Source: Oscheius tipulae (Eukaryota > Nematoda > Chromadorea > Rhabditida > Rhabditidae). Taken from it: a DNA stretch of 64,000 nt. Numbering within the stretch: position 1 is the first letter of the stretch; each line of letters starts with the position of its first letter. Under the pieces are notes generated by a model. That model made no database searches. It was given only the letters and a program-made list of their open reading frames with translations, and had not been told where the DNA came from. Below, piece after piece: positions 21,433 to 34,000 of the stretch. The position numbers and the translations under genes were made by a program. The DNA lies in NCBI GenBank assembly GCA_037178975.1, contig JASJZH010000001.1, positions 5,812,501-5,876,500 of the forward strand. Reading direction: 5' to 3'.

Positions 21433-24400
21433 ATGCACAATGTAGTTCTGTTCGACCAGGCGACACAGATATATACCCTGAAGACAGCTGCTGGCTCGGC
21501 AAAGTTCTATAGGAAACTGGAGATTCGCTTGGATCACGAGACGAAGCGGCTGATGAAGGAGGTACGATGGGAGAATGGCTATTCATGTGGGAGTGCTTTG
21601 CGCACCGTGAGAGTATGACTAAAGCAGGCAATAAAAAGGTTGTACTTTGTCACGGTCATCCAGGGTTACAGGCATTTCTACAGATGACTTTGTGAACTTG
21701 TCTCAAACTCTTCTTGTCCATGAATCCCTAGGTAAACCAGTACAGTCGATGTGGGAGGTCCCATGTATCTTTCAACCTATCAATCCTATCTTTACTTACA
21801 ACACCCCGTCAAATTAACATGTCACTCATTCATTCGGTCCATGACAACCGCAAATGTACAATTTTCACGCGTTGACTTTTATTTGCAACTCACTCATCTA
21901 TAAGCATTTGTCTTAATCTGACTTGCCAACTGCAACATCGTACTGACAAAAATACCCACACTATGGAATAAATTTAGGTCCAGTCCCTTCACTAGTTCTT
22001 TGAAAAAACTGTCTTACTGTCTCTGTTTATTGGAAACAGATGATATAATGGCTGTCTAACGGTCGTAGTTGTGGCTCTAAGAGCAGACTACTTTTAGGCT
22101 CTCCAACGGAACACTATTCTGGAAGTAAGATACTCTGAGAATGAGGCTGCTCCCTTGCTCGACAGGAAGAGGAGAAGAATTGAGGTCTCTATAGAAAAAT
22201 GGGAGATGTTTGATCTGGTAGGTAGTCACTGTAACCCAGTTAACTTGAGTGTAGAACCGAAAATTTGAGCCAATAGATGACTGGACATCGGAGGAGGAAA
22301 ATGAGGATATGGAAAACCTCCCAACCACATTCATGCAGTCAAGACTGGACACAGATAACCCTTTCAAGAACCTGTCGAACGATCATCGATTGGTAGACAG
22401 CTCATTTTTAAATCTCACCTATGTATTTAGCTCAATCTTCGTCACCGTTCCAGTTATACCATCTCTCCTCGGCAAACGCGTGCCAGTCGCCGTGAAGTCG
22501 AGACTGATTCTTCTGAGCACAAGGAATGGGCTGTGGCTCGGATTATGGCCAGCTGGTTAGACTGGGTATGTGTGTCGTTTGAAAATGTGCCATATACCCC
22601 CTATCTGAATCTGGCGCGGAAATATAAGGGAAAAGACTGTTGAGTCTGACCAAAATCAACATTCCAAGGCTTCTCCGAGCGTTTAATAAAGTAGCAAAAG
22701 CTTTTGTCAAGCGTGCGAATCGAATCCAATGTGTTGTTTTTTTAGTCGGAGCTCTAACCGACTGAACTATGCGACTGAAATTCTCATTTTTGCATGTTGT
22801 TTTCAGTATCTCGTCTTTTGGGATGACTGGAACTTTACCCACTGCACCTGGGAGACGAAGGATTCCCTCGAGCACAGCCCTGATCTAGTCCGAGACTTTG
22901 AACAGTACCAGGCTGGTCGAGCTGCTATTCTTCAGAACGTTCAGAACAGTGACTGGTAGTTATCCACAGTTTGAGTTGTTATCTCAATTCTAGGCTCGGC
23001 AAGCTGAAAAAAGATCCCAAGCTTCACCTGCGGGACGTTCCCTACGTACATGACCAGCTCTCCGATGAGGAACTGGCCTTCCGATTGGAGGATCCGCGCT
23101 TCAAGGGCAGACTCGGGATCTGGAAATTGAAAATGATTGAGCTGGACTGGTTGAAAATTTTGGATCCTAGAGGCACAGGGATACGTCCTCCACTCTATCT
23201 GGAATACATGCACGCAAGGAGTCGAGTAGACATTCTCCCCACTGATTTCAAAGTACTTCCACCAATTTAAAGCATCACATTCTTTAGTTTACCATTGACT
23301 ACTCCTGGTCCTTCGACGCCCATGCTGAACTCCTAGAACCGGAAGACGAGCCCCATCTCTGTGTCTTTCAGTCGCCCGAGAACCGCTGTCCAGACTGTGA
23401 GAATCTAGTCCAAGCGGATCTGACACCGTCTGGCAGCATCGATTTTCGGAATATTGAGTTCTCGAAGAAGTAAGACGGGAAAGTAGGGGAACAATGCACT
23501 TTCAGCTATGTTGTCATCGTCTGCGGTGAGTCCAAGTGCGTCTGTCCTGGAGGATGGGAGGCTTGCCAGCGGAAGATTCCAACGGTAAGTAGCTAAAGCT
23601 CTTCTAAAACCGTTGTCCTTAATCTTGAATCATCAAGTAGTCTTGTCAAAAGTTTTGATGACCAGCCACCTTCATGTTTAAATTTCACTGCAAACTTCAC
23701 TCCGTTGTGGCAGCTCAAAGAGACGGATGAACAGTAACAGGATAAAAAAATTAGTAAGGCAGATAAACAAGGAAAATGACAGGTTGAAAAAACCCGACAA
23801 GAGCTTAAGGAACTTTGATTTTCGCTACAGTAACCTACGGTATCCCACTGATATTGTTTAAAAGTCCGAACTATGGTACCAGGCATCACAAACCTGGCCG
23901 AAAGAGGTTTGGCTAGGCCAGGTTGCTGATCAAAGGCACGCAGTGTTTACAAGCCTGGACTGGCTGGCCAGGTTTGTGATCCCTGATGGTACTAATATAC
24001 TGTTTCAGTACCCCCGCAAGCTCCCTCTGGCCATCTTTCACGATCCTCGCTACCGATGGGGAGTCCGAGCTCTGACCGACATCCCCAAAGGAACCATTAT
24101 CTGCGAGTACGTGGGTCGAGTGATGACCGTCGAAGAGGGAGATGACCGTTCCGCCAACTACCAATTCGGCTTCGGCAAATTCGTCGTCGATGCCACGCAC
24201 GAGGGCAACGAGTCCAGGTTCCTTGCTCACTGCTGCGATCCAAACTGTGTCGTGGTCAACATCTACGAGATGGCTCAAGACATGTCTAAGTGCCATCGCG
24301 GTATAATGGTAGCTCTTCGGGATATTGTGATTGGAGAGGATCTCCACTTTGACTATCATCCACGAGAGACCAGACCGAGAAACAATTACGCCAAATGTCG

Positions 24401-24434
24401 TTGTGCAGCGAAGAACTGCCGTGGCTGGTTGTGA
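21433..24434 (+). CDS. SUV39-type histone H3 lysine-9 methyltransferase
   Basis: Nine exons (21433-21561, 22098-22221, 22277-22392, 22431-22565, 22807-22955, 22994-23252, 23288-23469, 23506-23584, 24009-24434) give 532 residues; all phases agree. A basic/acidic N-terminus precedes a chromodomain (EWAVARIMASWLDW, then YLVFWDDWNFTHCTWE), which binds methylated H3K9. Next come a pre-SET region with spaced Cys (CPDC; CGESKCVCPGGWEAC), the SET domain (RWGVRALTDIPKGTIICEYV; DATHEGNESRF; LHFDY) and the post-SET CRCAAKNC. Role: heterochromatin formation in the nucleus. Two oddities: pre-SET has fewer Cys than the usual nine, and the cofactor-binding NHSC motif reads AHCC. The ATG directly follows an AATTTCAG acceptor, 293 nt after the preceding stop. 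Confidence 0.93.
22705..22780 (-). repeat. tRNA-like (SINE-type) sequence in a SUV39 intron
   Basis: On the minus strand: GCATAGTTCAGTCGGTTAGAGC, then ATTGGATTCGATTCGC. It occupies much of the 241-nt intron 22566-22806, which splits the chromodomain coding sequence. Confidence 0.65.
23875..23992. repeat. Long inverted repeat in the last SUV39 intron
   Basis: Left arm 23875-23899 and right arm 23966-23992 share the 15-nt core GGCCAGGTTTGTGAT in opposite orientation, and the pairing extends to GTACC/GGTAC at the ends. The loop is about 66 nt. It ends 16 nt before the SET-exon acceptor. Confidence 0.85.
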
Positions 24435-25050
24435 GCTCTAGATTAATCTTTAGTTTTCTTGGCCTTCAAACCTATCCTACCTTTGACCTACTAATGATCT
24501 CAAAACTGCCATTTCAATATTTTTACCGTACGCATTTTTTTCATTTAGTTTGTCTTAAAAAGTTACCGGTATTCCTACCTCTAGAAGATTGAATATATAC
24601 TAGCCGTTTAGCATTGTCAACAGACGGCCGCGCCACTTCCCTAATGGCTGAAGATCCCATGATTATTCCATTGCTTACTTTTTAACTAAACACTTGACGT
24701 GCATCATCGCCAGCTTTCGTTTAGTGGACGGAAGTCATTGTCCTCTGGTAGTCCCTTGCAGGTAAATACGGAGAGAGAGCGACTTGAACCGAGAATGTTT
24801 CAGCCGACTCGGATGAATAAAAGTTTATATTTCGCTATAAAACATGAGAATATGCCAAGAGAGTACGTAACAGAAGAAGACCCACTCTTCGAAAAAAAAA
24901 AGCTCAATCACAGATATATAGGGAAGGCAACGAGTACAAGGCTGTGGGGTCAAGAGATTGAGAAAGGAGGCTATCACAGAAAACTAGAATTACACACTGG
25001 ATAGACACGGGGCAATAAATATTAAAAAGAGTGTACAAAATTAAGAATAA
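24435..25050. other. Convergent 3' intergenic region
   Basis: This lies between the stop codons of SUV39 (plus) and RME-8 (minus). It is AT-rich, with AATAAA-like words near both ends. Nothing else is recognised; an open frame of 101 codons at 24699-25004 has no protein-like features. Confidence 0.5.
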
Positions 25051-28000
25051 CTAAACCGGTGGTGGAGGGGGCTGCGTCGGCAGCGGATTGTTGTGTTGTA
25101 CGTCCAGAATATAGCCGGCGACGCCAGTTGTTCCTCCAGTGATGGCTTGCGTCCGGCTGGCTGGCAGGAAAAGATCGTGACGTTGGTCCTTGTACTGGGC
25201 CCAGATCGGGCTCGCGTTCAGAATGGCCGAGATACGCTCGCCGGCTTTCAAATCCAGGGCGGCCGCCTTTAGCGTGTCCACAATCTCGGCTCGGGCTGCT
25301 GCCGCGTTAGAGACTCCTGAAGTGTGAAGTTTAGCACAAACTGGAAAGAGACTAACCGGCCATATTTCCCTTTAAAATATTGAGAAGATATTCGACCATT
25401 CCGCAGTTGAGCATTTGAGAGGCCAGCTCCCCGCTATTATGTTGCATCAGACACTTGAGAGCGTGAGCAGACTCCCTCATTAAGGCTGAAATAAACTCTT
25501 GAAATCGTTCAAAAATGGTGTGTATTTTGTGGCAACGATTTGAGTTATGCGCTTTTTCTAGAACAGACCATACTTCCAATCATTTTTTCGGGTCTAAAAC
25601 GTAATTTTTGGGAGAATATGACGTTTTACAAGAACTAGAAAACACGTAGTTAAGATGCGGATCTTTTATAGAACAGCGAAAATAGAAAAAGACTAACTTG
25701 GCTGGTTTTTCATCGATTCCATTATGCCGGGAATGCAGTCCGTCTTGGCGAGCGCATCTGCACAGTAATGATTCTCAGCTAACTGCTGCAGTATCAGGAT
25801 CGCCGTCCTGGATGTGTCGCTATTCTTCGAGCGCATTGCCGCACAGAACTGGGGCAGATAGCCCTGTCTTGGCAACTGATCAGCCATGTGAGAATGATGA
25901 CGGAGTAGCTCCACGAAGGCACTGGTCAGGACAGTCAACTCCGGAGTGGGGCGTTGCATCGATGATAGAACTCTAAAAAAATGAAGTTCTTTTTTTGAAA
26001 ACAATATGATGTACCGTTCCAGAAGCTCTGTAGAGAATTTGGTTGGCTGACTGAGTGTCCAGCCGGGAGTGGCGATGAAGAGACGAAGAAAGACGCCGCC
26101 GACAATCAGTTCTCCTTTCACGGAATCAGCATATGCACACCAGTCGTCCGTAAGAGGCGTCTATAAGTTTACAGCGAATATATACCAAGTTGGATAGTCA
26201 AAATATCGCGCTTTTATTGGATTTGGATCGAAGAAAAAGATGCCTACCGCAGTCCACTTGACTTCCGGATCCGTGGTCTGAGCTAACGCGAGCTCCGTGG
26301 TATTCTTGTTGACAAGACGGTAGACCGTGTTTCGCGTACTCTCATTCCAAATCAGCTCCGGGTGTTCGGTCGTCGAGTCGATCATCGAAACTCTGCAATT
26401 TGAATGGTTTGATTGTACGTACGTTCCTCTACTAGTTTCCACTCGCTCTTTATTTTTTTTTGGAACTAAAAAGAACTCCTAGTGTCTACAATCGGTTTCA
26501 TACAGACGGGAACCCGAGGACGATTCAAAATAGACACGTTTTTTTTTCGAAAGAACATGACCGTCTGGCAAAGAAAAAAGAAACTTACGCTTTGCTAGGA
26601 TTCTCCTTGAGAGCATCCGAGAAGATGGGTGGCAGATACTTGCAGAGGAACCGTTCCCACCGTGGTCCGGTCCCGGTTTGCTTCTCCGACTGCAGCTTGG
26701 CCAGCAGCTCGGCAACCTGGAGTCGCTCGGCTGGATCGCGTTCGCTGTTGCAGAAGACATTGAGCAGGTAGACGAGTCCGCCGTATTCGAGCATTTCGCG
26801 CACAATGTGTCCATTGGAGGCCAAGGCGACCAGATTATTCAGAATGATGGCCGTGCAGTCGGGCTGCTGGAAGAGCATCACGAACAGCGTCGAGCAGGGG
26901 CGACAGTTGGCAATATCCGACAGACATTCCTTGCTACCGGCAGCCGTACACAATACCTATTGGTTTTATGATTACGAGATTAAAAATGCAAAATACCCTG
27001 AGCGTAGCCTTCTGAATCTTCGGATAAGTCTTGGCACGGAGGTAGTTGATCAGCATCTTGAAATGACCAATCAGCAGGATCTCAACGCCTGAAATTCTTT
27101 AATTTTTTGACGTACTACAACTACTACAAACAACACAAGGACACTACATAAAACCCACATCGAGGGATACTTTGAACTGAAAACGCACCGAAATAGACAG
27201 GATACAAATTAAAAAGAACGTACCCTGATGGCTGGCAAGCAGATTCGAGAGCGCCGTCATGCACATCAGAACCTTGTCGTCCTTGGACAGCTTGCAGCTG
27301 TTGCCAGACCAGTCGATTTCGGCCGGTTTGCCATTTAGGGCAGATTTTCCTCCCGTTAGCTCCATCTCGCACTTTTTCATGTAGTCGAGCATGTCGACGG
27401 CTACGTGTTTGGGCTCGGTGAAGACAAAGTCCGGCTGCTCGTTGTAGATGCGGACGAAGATGTCACCGACGATCAATTCTTTCGCACAGACCGAAAGTGT
27501 GAACTCGGCTCCGAACAGCTCACTTGTCTGCACCGACGAGGTTCGATGCCGCTCGACGAATTCGAGCAGCTCGGCTCTGGTTCCGTTGTCCCAAATGAGG
27601 TAAGGATTCTCCGTGTTGCTGTTCAGCACCTTCAGCACCTAAAAGGCAAGTGTGACCTGATGTTTTGAGAAAAAAGGGCACGAACCTCGTCATTAGTGCT
27701 TGTCCTCATAAGTTTACAGACATAGGGCGTTAGGAGGGCCTTGAGACTGTTCTGAACACCGTCATTGTCCGGTGTCTGTTCGCGGAATCCGGCCAGACAG
27801 GCCAACGCCTCACATGATGATCTGGCTAGTCTATTTGCCAGCGACTGCTTGTTCGACTCTTCGCTATGTGCTACGCCTAAAATAGTGCAACTAACTGCAA
27901 AAGTAAATTCCTACCTCCTTCATCGAGCGTGTAGTCAAAGTGGAAGAGATGCGGAATCATCTGCCACAGGATGCCCGTTTGGAAGAGCTGCGTCTGGAGC

Positions 28001-31000
28001 AGAGTGCAGACAGCCATGGCACAGATGCATTCTGCTGCGGCTGACGACAATTTGGCCAGGTGCTAAAAGCTTTTACTGTGTTTTGTAATGAATCATTTGC
28101 TTTTTGCATCCCTGGCTAGAAAACCCACTACTTTTCATCAAAACATGGCCTTATACTCAACATCTGTAAGCTAAAGTTACAGCCGAACGGGTCTTGCCAT
28201 GAAGATTAGTGGGTTACGGTAGGAAATATATACAATTTCCCGCCAAGGAATTACCGTAAACACATGAAAACCTACCGGGAGCTGAAGTAGTCGGCAGAGG
28301 TTGCCGAAGAGGGTCGGCAGTTCGGCCATCCTCTCGCGGCATCCCTCAAAGGCGGAAGCAGTCGCGAAGCAGTTGCATATGTGCTCACAAACTTGTACTG
28401 CCATGTCCGTCGGCTTCGAGCTCTCCGTGACCATGGGACAGCAGCGATCGAAGGCTGTCTGTAGAGCTTCCAGACCCTGGTCGCGTCGCAGCTGCTCGGC
28501 ATTCAGAGCACTACTTTTCAAGGTATAATGACACAGTTCGACTGCCGCACTCAACAGCGTCCCACCTCCTCTGAAATTAACTTTTTTAAGCACATTGAGC
28601 AAATGACCTACTGCTGGAAAAGGGTCGAATCCTTGGCCTCGATGTCGATTGTGCGGATAAGTCGATCGTAGCCGGCGTATTTGTAGACGGACAGTTCTGA
28701 AAGATTTAGTTTTGACTCTTTGAGAAAGTGCAAACCTTCGCTATATCTGCTGTAGATGATAGACTGGGCCTGTAGACAGAGGACAATCCTGTTGGTATCA
28801 TGAGTTTTGGACTGGCCGGCCAGGCTACTGGTCAAGAGCTCATAAGCAGCGTTTATCTAAAGTTTTTCGTTAGGACAATGAAATAAGAGTTTAAAGCTGT
28901 ATCTTCCACGTATGTTTCCCAACAATAATTGGATTACATTAGTAGCCTCCATCAATTTATAAGAATCCATACCTTCTCAAAAGTCTCTCTATACTCGGCC
29001 TCCTTGTCCCTCTTATCATCTGGCAGCTTGTCCGGATGGTAGATAGCGGCCAGCTTGAAATAGGCCCGTCTAACGACTCCGGGATCAATCGTCGTGTCTT
29101 TCGGCGTCAACTTGAGCATCTCACAGGCCTGCTCGAAGGACATGCTTGGCGGTTTCTTATCGAGTTCCTCGTACCAGGCAGCCAAACAGGATCGCAGGAA
29201 TGGAATCTGTGATTTTCGATTTAAAAAGGGAGGAAGAGAGTGACTTACAGGATCCCTGATGGGCCAATCCGGAAAACGCTGTTTGTCGCAGAGGTGACGA
29301 AGATAGTAGACGTGGCAGAAGAGCTCATTTTCCAGTTCCGGATACGAAATCACAGGGATCGGACAGAATTGATAGACAGCCTTGACATTGGAAGTGAGTC
29401 GGCGCGTGAAATCCGCCACATGAATAGCAATCTTCGAGATGAGATTCTGGCGCATCGAGGTATTCCAAATAATCTCCGGGTTGTCAAACTCGCCGAGAAA
29501 AACTTCCGCGTATTTTTCCGGCCCGTACTGTTCCAAATAGAAGGTGGCCGCCTCTGGCAGAATTGGAGCCAAGACAGACTGTCGAGCCTCGTCGAACTAA
29601 GTAGGAGTTTTGTAAGAAAAAAAGGAAGGAAAATACCATGGCGGAGCGGAAAGCTTGCTTCAAATGCGTGTAATGAAGGAAGCGGGCAATCGGCAGTACA
29701 TTTGAGCCATTGTACATGAGGATGAAGTAGAAGACACCGGAGAGATAGAGCCGCGGCAGGAATGGATTGTCTTGCATGATCAGGAGCAGCAGAGTGGCCA
29801 CACGTTGAACAATCGACGGTTCGTAGGTCACGAGCAGCTGAACGATGTGGTAGAGCATGGTCGCATCGGTGAGACGCTGCTTCACAGCCGGCATCGGCCT
29901 CACCACACTGTCATACTCGTCTCTGAATTGTTCATATGTATGGTGGCTTTCAGACCCATCCAGGTTCGAACCCGGTTGTGAAAATCTCTATTTTAGTATT
30001 ATAAAACAGCTACAAACCTGGTCGGGAAGAACTCGCACAGATGAATGAGGATATCGAGACAGACCGAGCACATCTGCGTGAAATTGTAGTCTCCGGCTAC
30101 GCCCTCGGGAACACAGATCGTCCATCGGAACTGGGGAACAGCATGGAGTGGCTGCCATGTGGCCAAACCGTATGCCCAGACGGCAGTCTTCTCAAAGATT
30201 GTCTTCTCCGCATAGAGTTCTCGGATCCGGTCGAATGAGAATGGTCCTTGCCTGGCGTTCGCTTGATCTGTGTAGTACCATTCGGCCGCGCCGCCGGCAC
30301 TCAACTGATCCGCTGAGGCCTCGATCACATTCGTCTGATTCTGGAGTTGGGCCCGCTGGACGTGGAGATGGGCCAGCGTGCAGAAGTCGATGAGTAGCGG
30401 CAGCACACCGGCTGCTATCAGATCTCGCGAATTGGACTTGTTGGCCACCAGTTTCGATATCAGGAGGAGCTGAAAATATGGCCAAAATTAATTGGACAGT
30501 ATACCGTTTGCGTTAATTCTCAAAACATGTCTATTTTTGCGCTACTTTTTTCTTTGCGCCCAAATCGCTTGCAAAAGAGAATTGAAAACTGACATATCGA
30601 TCCCGCTCCAGCGGATCCTTGCACTTGGTGAGCATGGCGATGAAATACTTCGAGTCGTGGAACGGGCCGATCTGCTCAAAATGACGTCCGTAGGTGATGG
30701 CCATGGCCTTGAGGCACTGACAGCGCATCTCCTTCCTCGTCTCCAACAAGAATCGATGGTAAACGTCGTTGAAGAATGTCGTCCTAAACACAAGTTTTTG
30801 ATACAATAGATAGAGAGCATACGGATTGTGGATTGGAGTAGCATTTTCCTCTTCTTCCTGTTGGAGCAGACGTAGGTAATAGTCACCGATTTTAATCTCT
30901 TCGTCTAGCGAGGGATACGGTATCTGAAAAGTCTTTTAGAGGGTCCGTATTTTAGAATGTTTGTTTTTCCCGTTTAATTTCGGTGACAGCCGTGAAAAAC

Positions 31001-34000
31001 TTTTGAAAATAAACTCACAATAAACTCGGAATGATTCCAGGAAATCTGCAAGTCTCCGGCGCGATCCTTTTCGGCAATGAGAGTACCCTGCTCGGCCTCG
31101 ATGGATTTGCTGAACTCGGTCCTCGTCCTCTCATTCCACAGCAGATTGGCCTTGGCGTGGTCGCGATTGAACTCGTACGCGAACAGCTTCCAATTCACCG
31201 TGGCCCGAACGTGTTGACGTCTTCTACGCAAAACTACAGGCTGCTGTTGCTGATTCTGTCGTGGCTAAAAACGAAGAATTTTATTTGAATAATGAGGAAG
31301 AACTCACGTCACGATTCATCTTGAAGTTGAGCTTCTGCTCCAGGTCCCAATGCTGAACGAATCGGTCGAGTCCGGCCTCGGCTGTGACCATAAAATGATT
31401 GAGTTTTTCTTGAATCACATGTTGTTTGGCTTCGTTTGTCGCCGCTTCCAGATTGTTCCTCGGAGTCAGGTAGTCCGACTCTTTGACCGGGACCTTCTGC
31501 TCCGAGGAGAGGAATTCTATTAGGCCGCGGGGCTGAACAGTATCACTCAGAGGTAGTAATAGGAAAATGTACCAGACAACGTCCGAGCAAATCCATAGCC
31601 GGCTCATTCTCCACAATCCAGAGACTGATCAGGTGGCCGCTGAGTTGCTTGTTCGTCAGCGCGCGGAGATCTTTTCCCTTGTAGAGCAGGGCAGATTGGA
31701 GATGTGAGAGGAAGGCTCCCTCGGTCAGTGACAGCACCTGCATCTGCTTCGAAATGACCGTGTCTGCCTCCTCGATGATGGCTCGCATAACCATTCCGGC
31801 ACCTGGAAACTTTTATTCAGTCCAAACAAGGAAAGTCATAGGATGCATTTTGTGTTAATTTTGTTCTGGAGGAAACAAGACAGATTGGACGGATAATAAT
31901 ATGAAAAAAGCTGAACCAACCTTTGACAATGGTCATGCTAGGCGAGTGGAAGAGTCTGTAGAAGCTTCTGCCACGATCGGAGACCATCTTGATGATTGTG
32001 TCAAAGGCCGCTCCGCCTGTCGTCTCACTGTACGGGGCACAGATGGCGTAGGTGAGAAAGTCGAGCATCGAGGTGACAACGAGCCATCCCGAGTTGCGTT
32101 TCTGAACGAGCTTTATAGAGAAATATGGTGAAAGATACTAACCACATGATTAACCACCAAGTCGAGTAGATCCTCTATGAATTTCGGAGTCGATAGGAGG
32201 CTGGCTTTGTTTGTCTGCTCAATACGGATCTCGTACTCGTTGTGCATGGGGTGCATGAGCGAGTTGAGGACTTCCAGTACGGCATGGTCGACAGCCTCGT
32301 TCTTCTTGGCCAGACAACTCATCACAAGCGTCCCGAGTCGCTCTCGAATCGTCGAACTGTCCTGTCTCCGGCTAAAAGAAGACATTTGAAGCGGTTTCAA
32401 AAACTATCCGAGTCCATCATCGAATCGGGTTCGAGACGAGCGAAAAATGAACTTACAAATCGTGTGTGAATGACTGAAATCCCCATTTCGAAGCGAAAAG
32501 TCTCCGTAGACACTGCAGCTGGGCCTCGATTTTGTGCACGTGATTCGGATCCTCTATGTCGTAGGTCTCTCCTAGGACTGCTTCCAGTGTGGCCACGATC
32601 ACATTCTCCTTCTTCTCCGTGAAGATTCCCTCCGATTTCGTGTATTTCAGCCCACTATAGGGAATATTGGCATTGAAGCGTCGGATGAGATCGGAGCGTT
32701 TCAGACCGGCTAGAAAAAGCTCGTTTCATAGGAACAACTGAACAAAACTCACGAGGAGGGGCTATAACATGTCGAAGACACTGCGATTCTCCCTCCATAT
32801 CCATCTCTTTCGTGTAGGGAATGAGCCTTAGCGCTTTATCGAAGCCATGGCCGGAAACAAATACCTATAAAATGGGAATTACTTGGCCCAAATGAAATCT
32901 AACCTGATCATTACCGGAAGCCCTAATTCCGTCGAGCAGAGAGGCCAAGATTAGATCGCGTTCGTTAGAGGAGTAGGTTCGTCGATAGCCGCTGTCGTAT
33001 TCGATATAGAACTGCTGAGGATCCTTTTCCAGCCGGGATAGACAGACAATCTGAAAAAGATTCGGTAACGGGAAAAAATCTACGAAAACCAACATGCTGA
33101 AGAGGCGTGGCGCAGATGACGAGATATGACTGCGGATCCCTCTCAATTACGCAGGATTCGCTCAAACACAGAAGCCTTCGGGCCGGTTCTTCCGATTTTC
33201 GTGTAAACTTCTGGACACGGAATTCGACGTAGGAGGTCAGGCACTCGTCACGGCTGAAAATGGTTGGAAGAGGACAAATACGAGGGAATACCTGCACAAT
33301 CCGAAGCGAGTCCTCTCGAAATCCTCCAGCGAAATTGTCTCCTTTTCCATGGGAATGACGATGCCAATATTTTCAGCAGCCTGCTGCTTCATGCTCCGGA
33401 TCAGATCGTCGCCGTTTCCCGATGAGAAGACATGCTGGAAATGAGAATTTTGTAGCGAGTAAATCTACTACGGCATAAATTGCTTTGCTATAGCTATGGT
33501 TCTTCAAACATACAAAAGCTGACAGGAAAAGAAGAACGATTCTACCTGTTAACGTTTCATAACATCTTTCGTGTTCTTATTCTATCCCTGTCCACTTCTA
33601 TCCTATCCGTCGGAGTTCTTCTGCCCAAAAAAGGAGCAACATCCCGTGTTGACTCTAGCCACAGCTGGCTTACTGGCTTGCCACCTAATTCTTGACAGGA
33701 CTTGACTTATCAGTATTGGTTTGAAGTTATGGATAGAAGCATACAAACAGAAATCTTACTTTTACAATACGCAAGATGCATCTGTTACACATGTCAGCTT
33801 AATCTGGGATAACACTTGACAAATGTGTGTGGCCTTTTTTGTCAAGTATTAACCCAGATTAGAGTTGACCAGATGAGTTAGAAGAGAGTCAAACAACTCC
33901 AAAATGTATTGAATCAGGCTTAACGACTGGTACAGATACATATTTCGGGACTCGAAAAGGCTGCCTGAGCTTTCTGCCGTAACAAGTATCAAACTACTTC

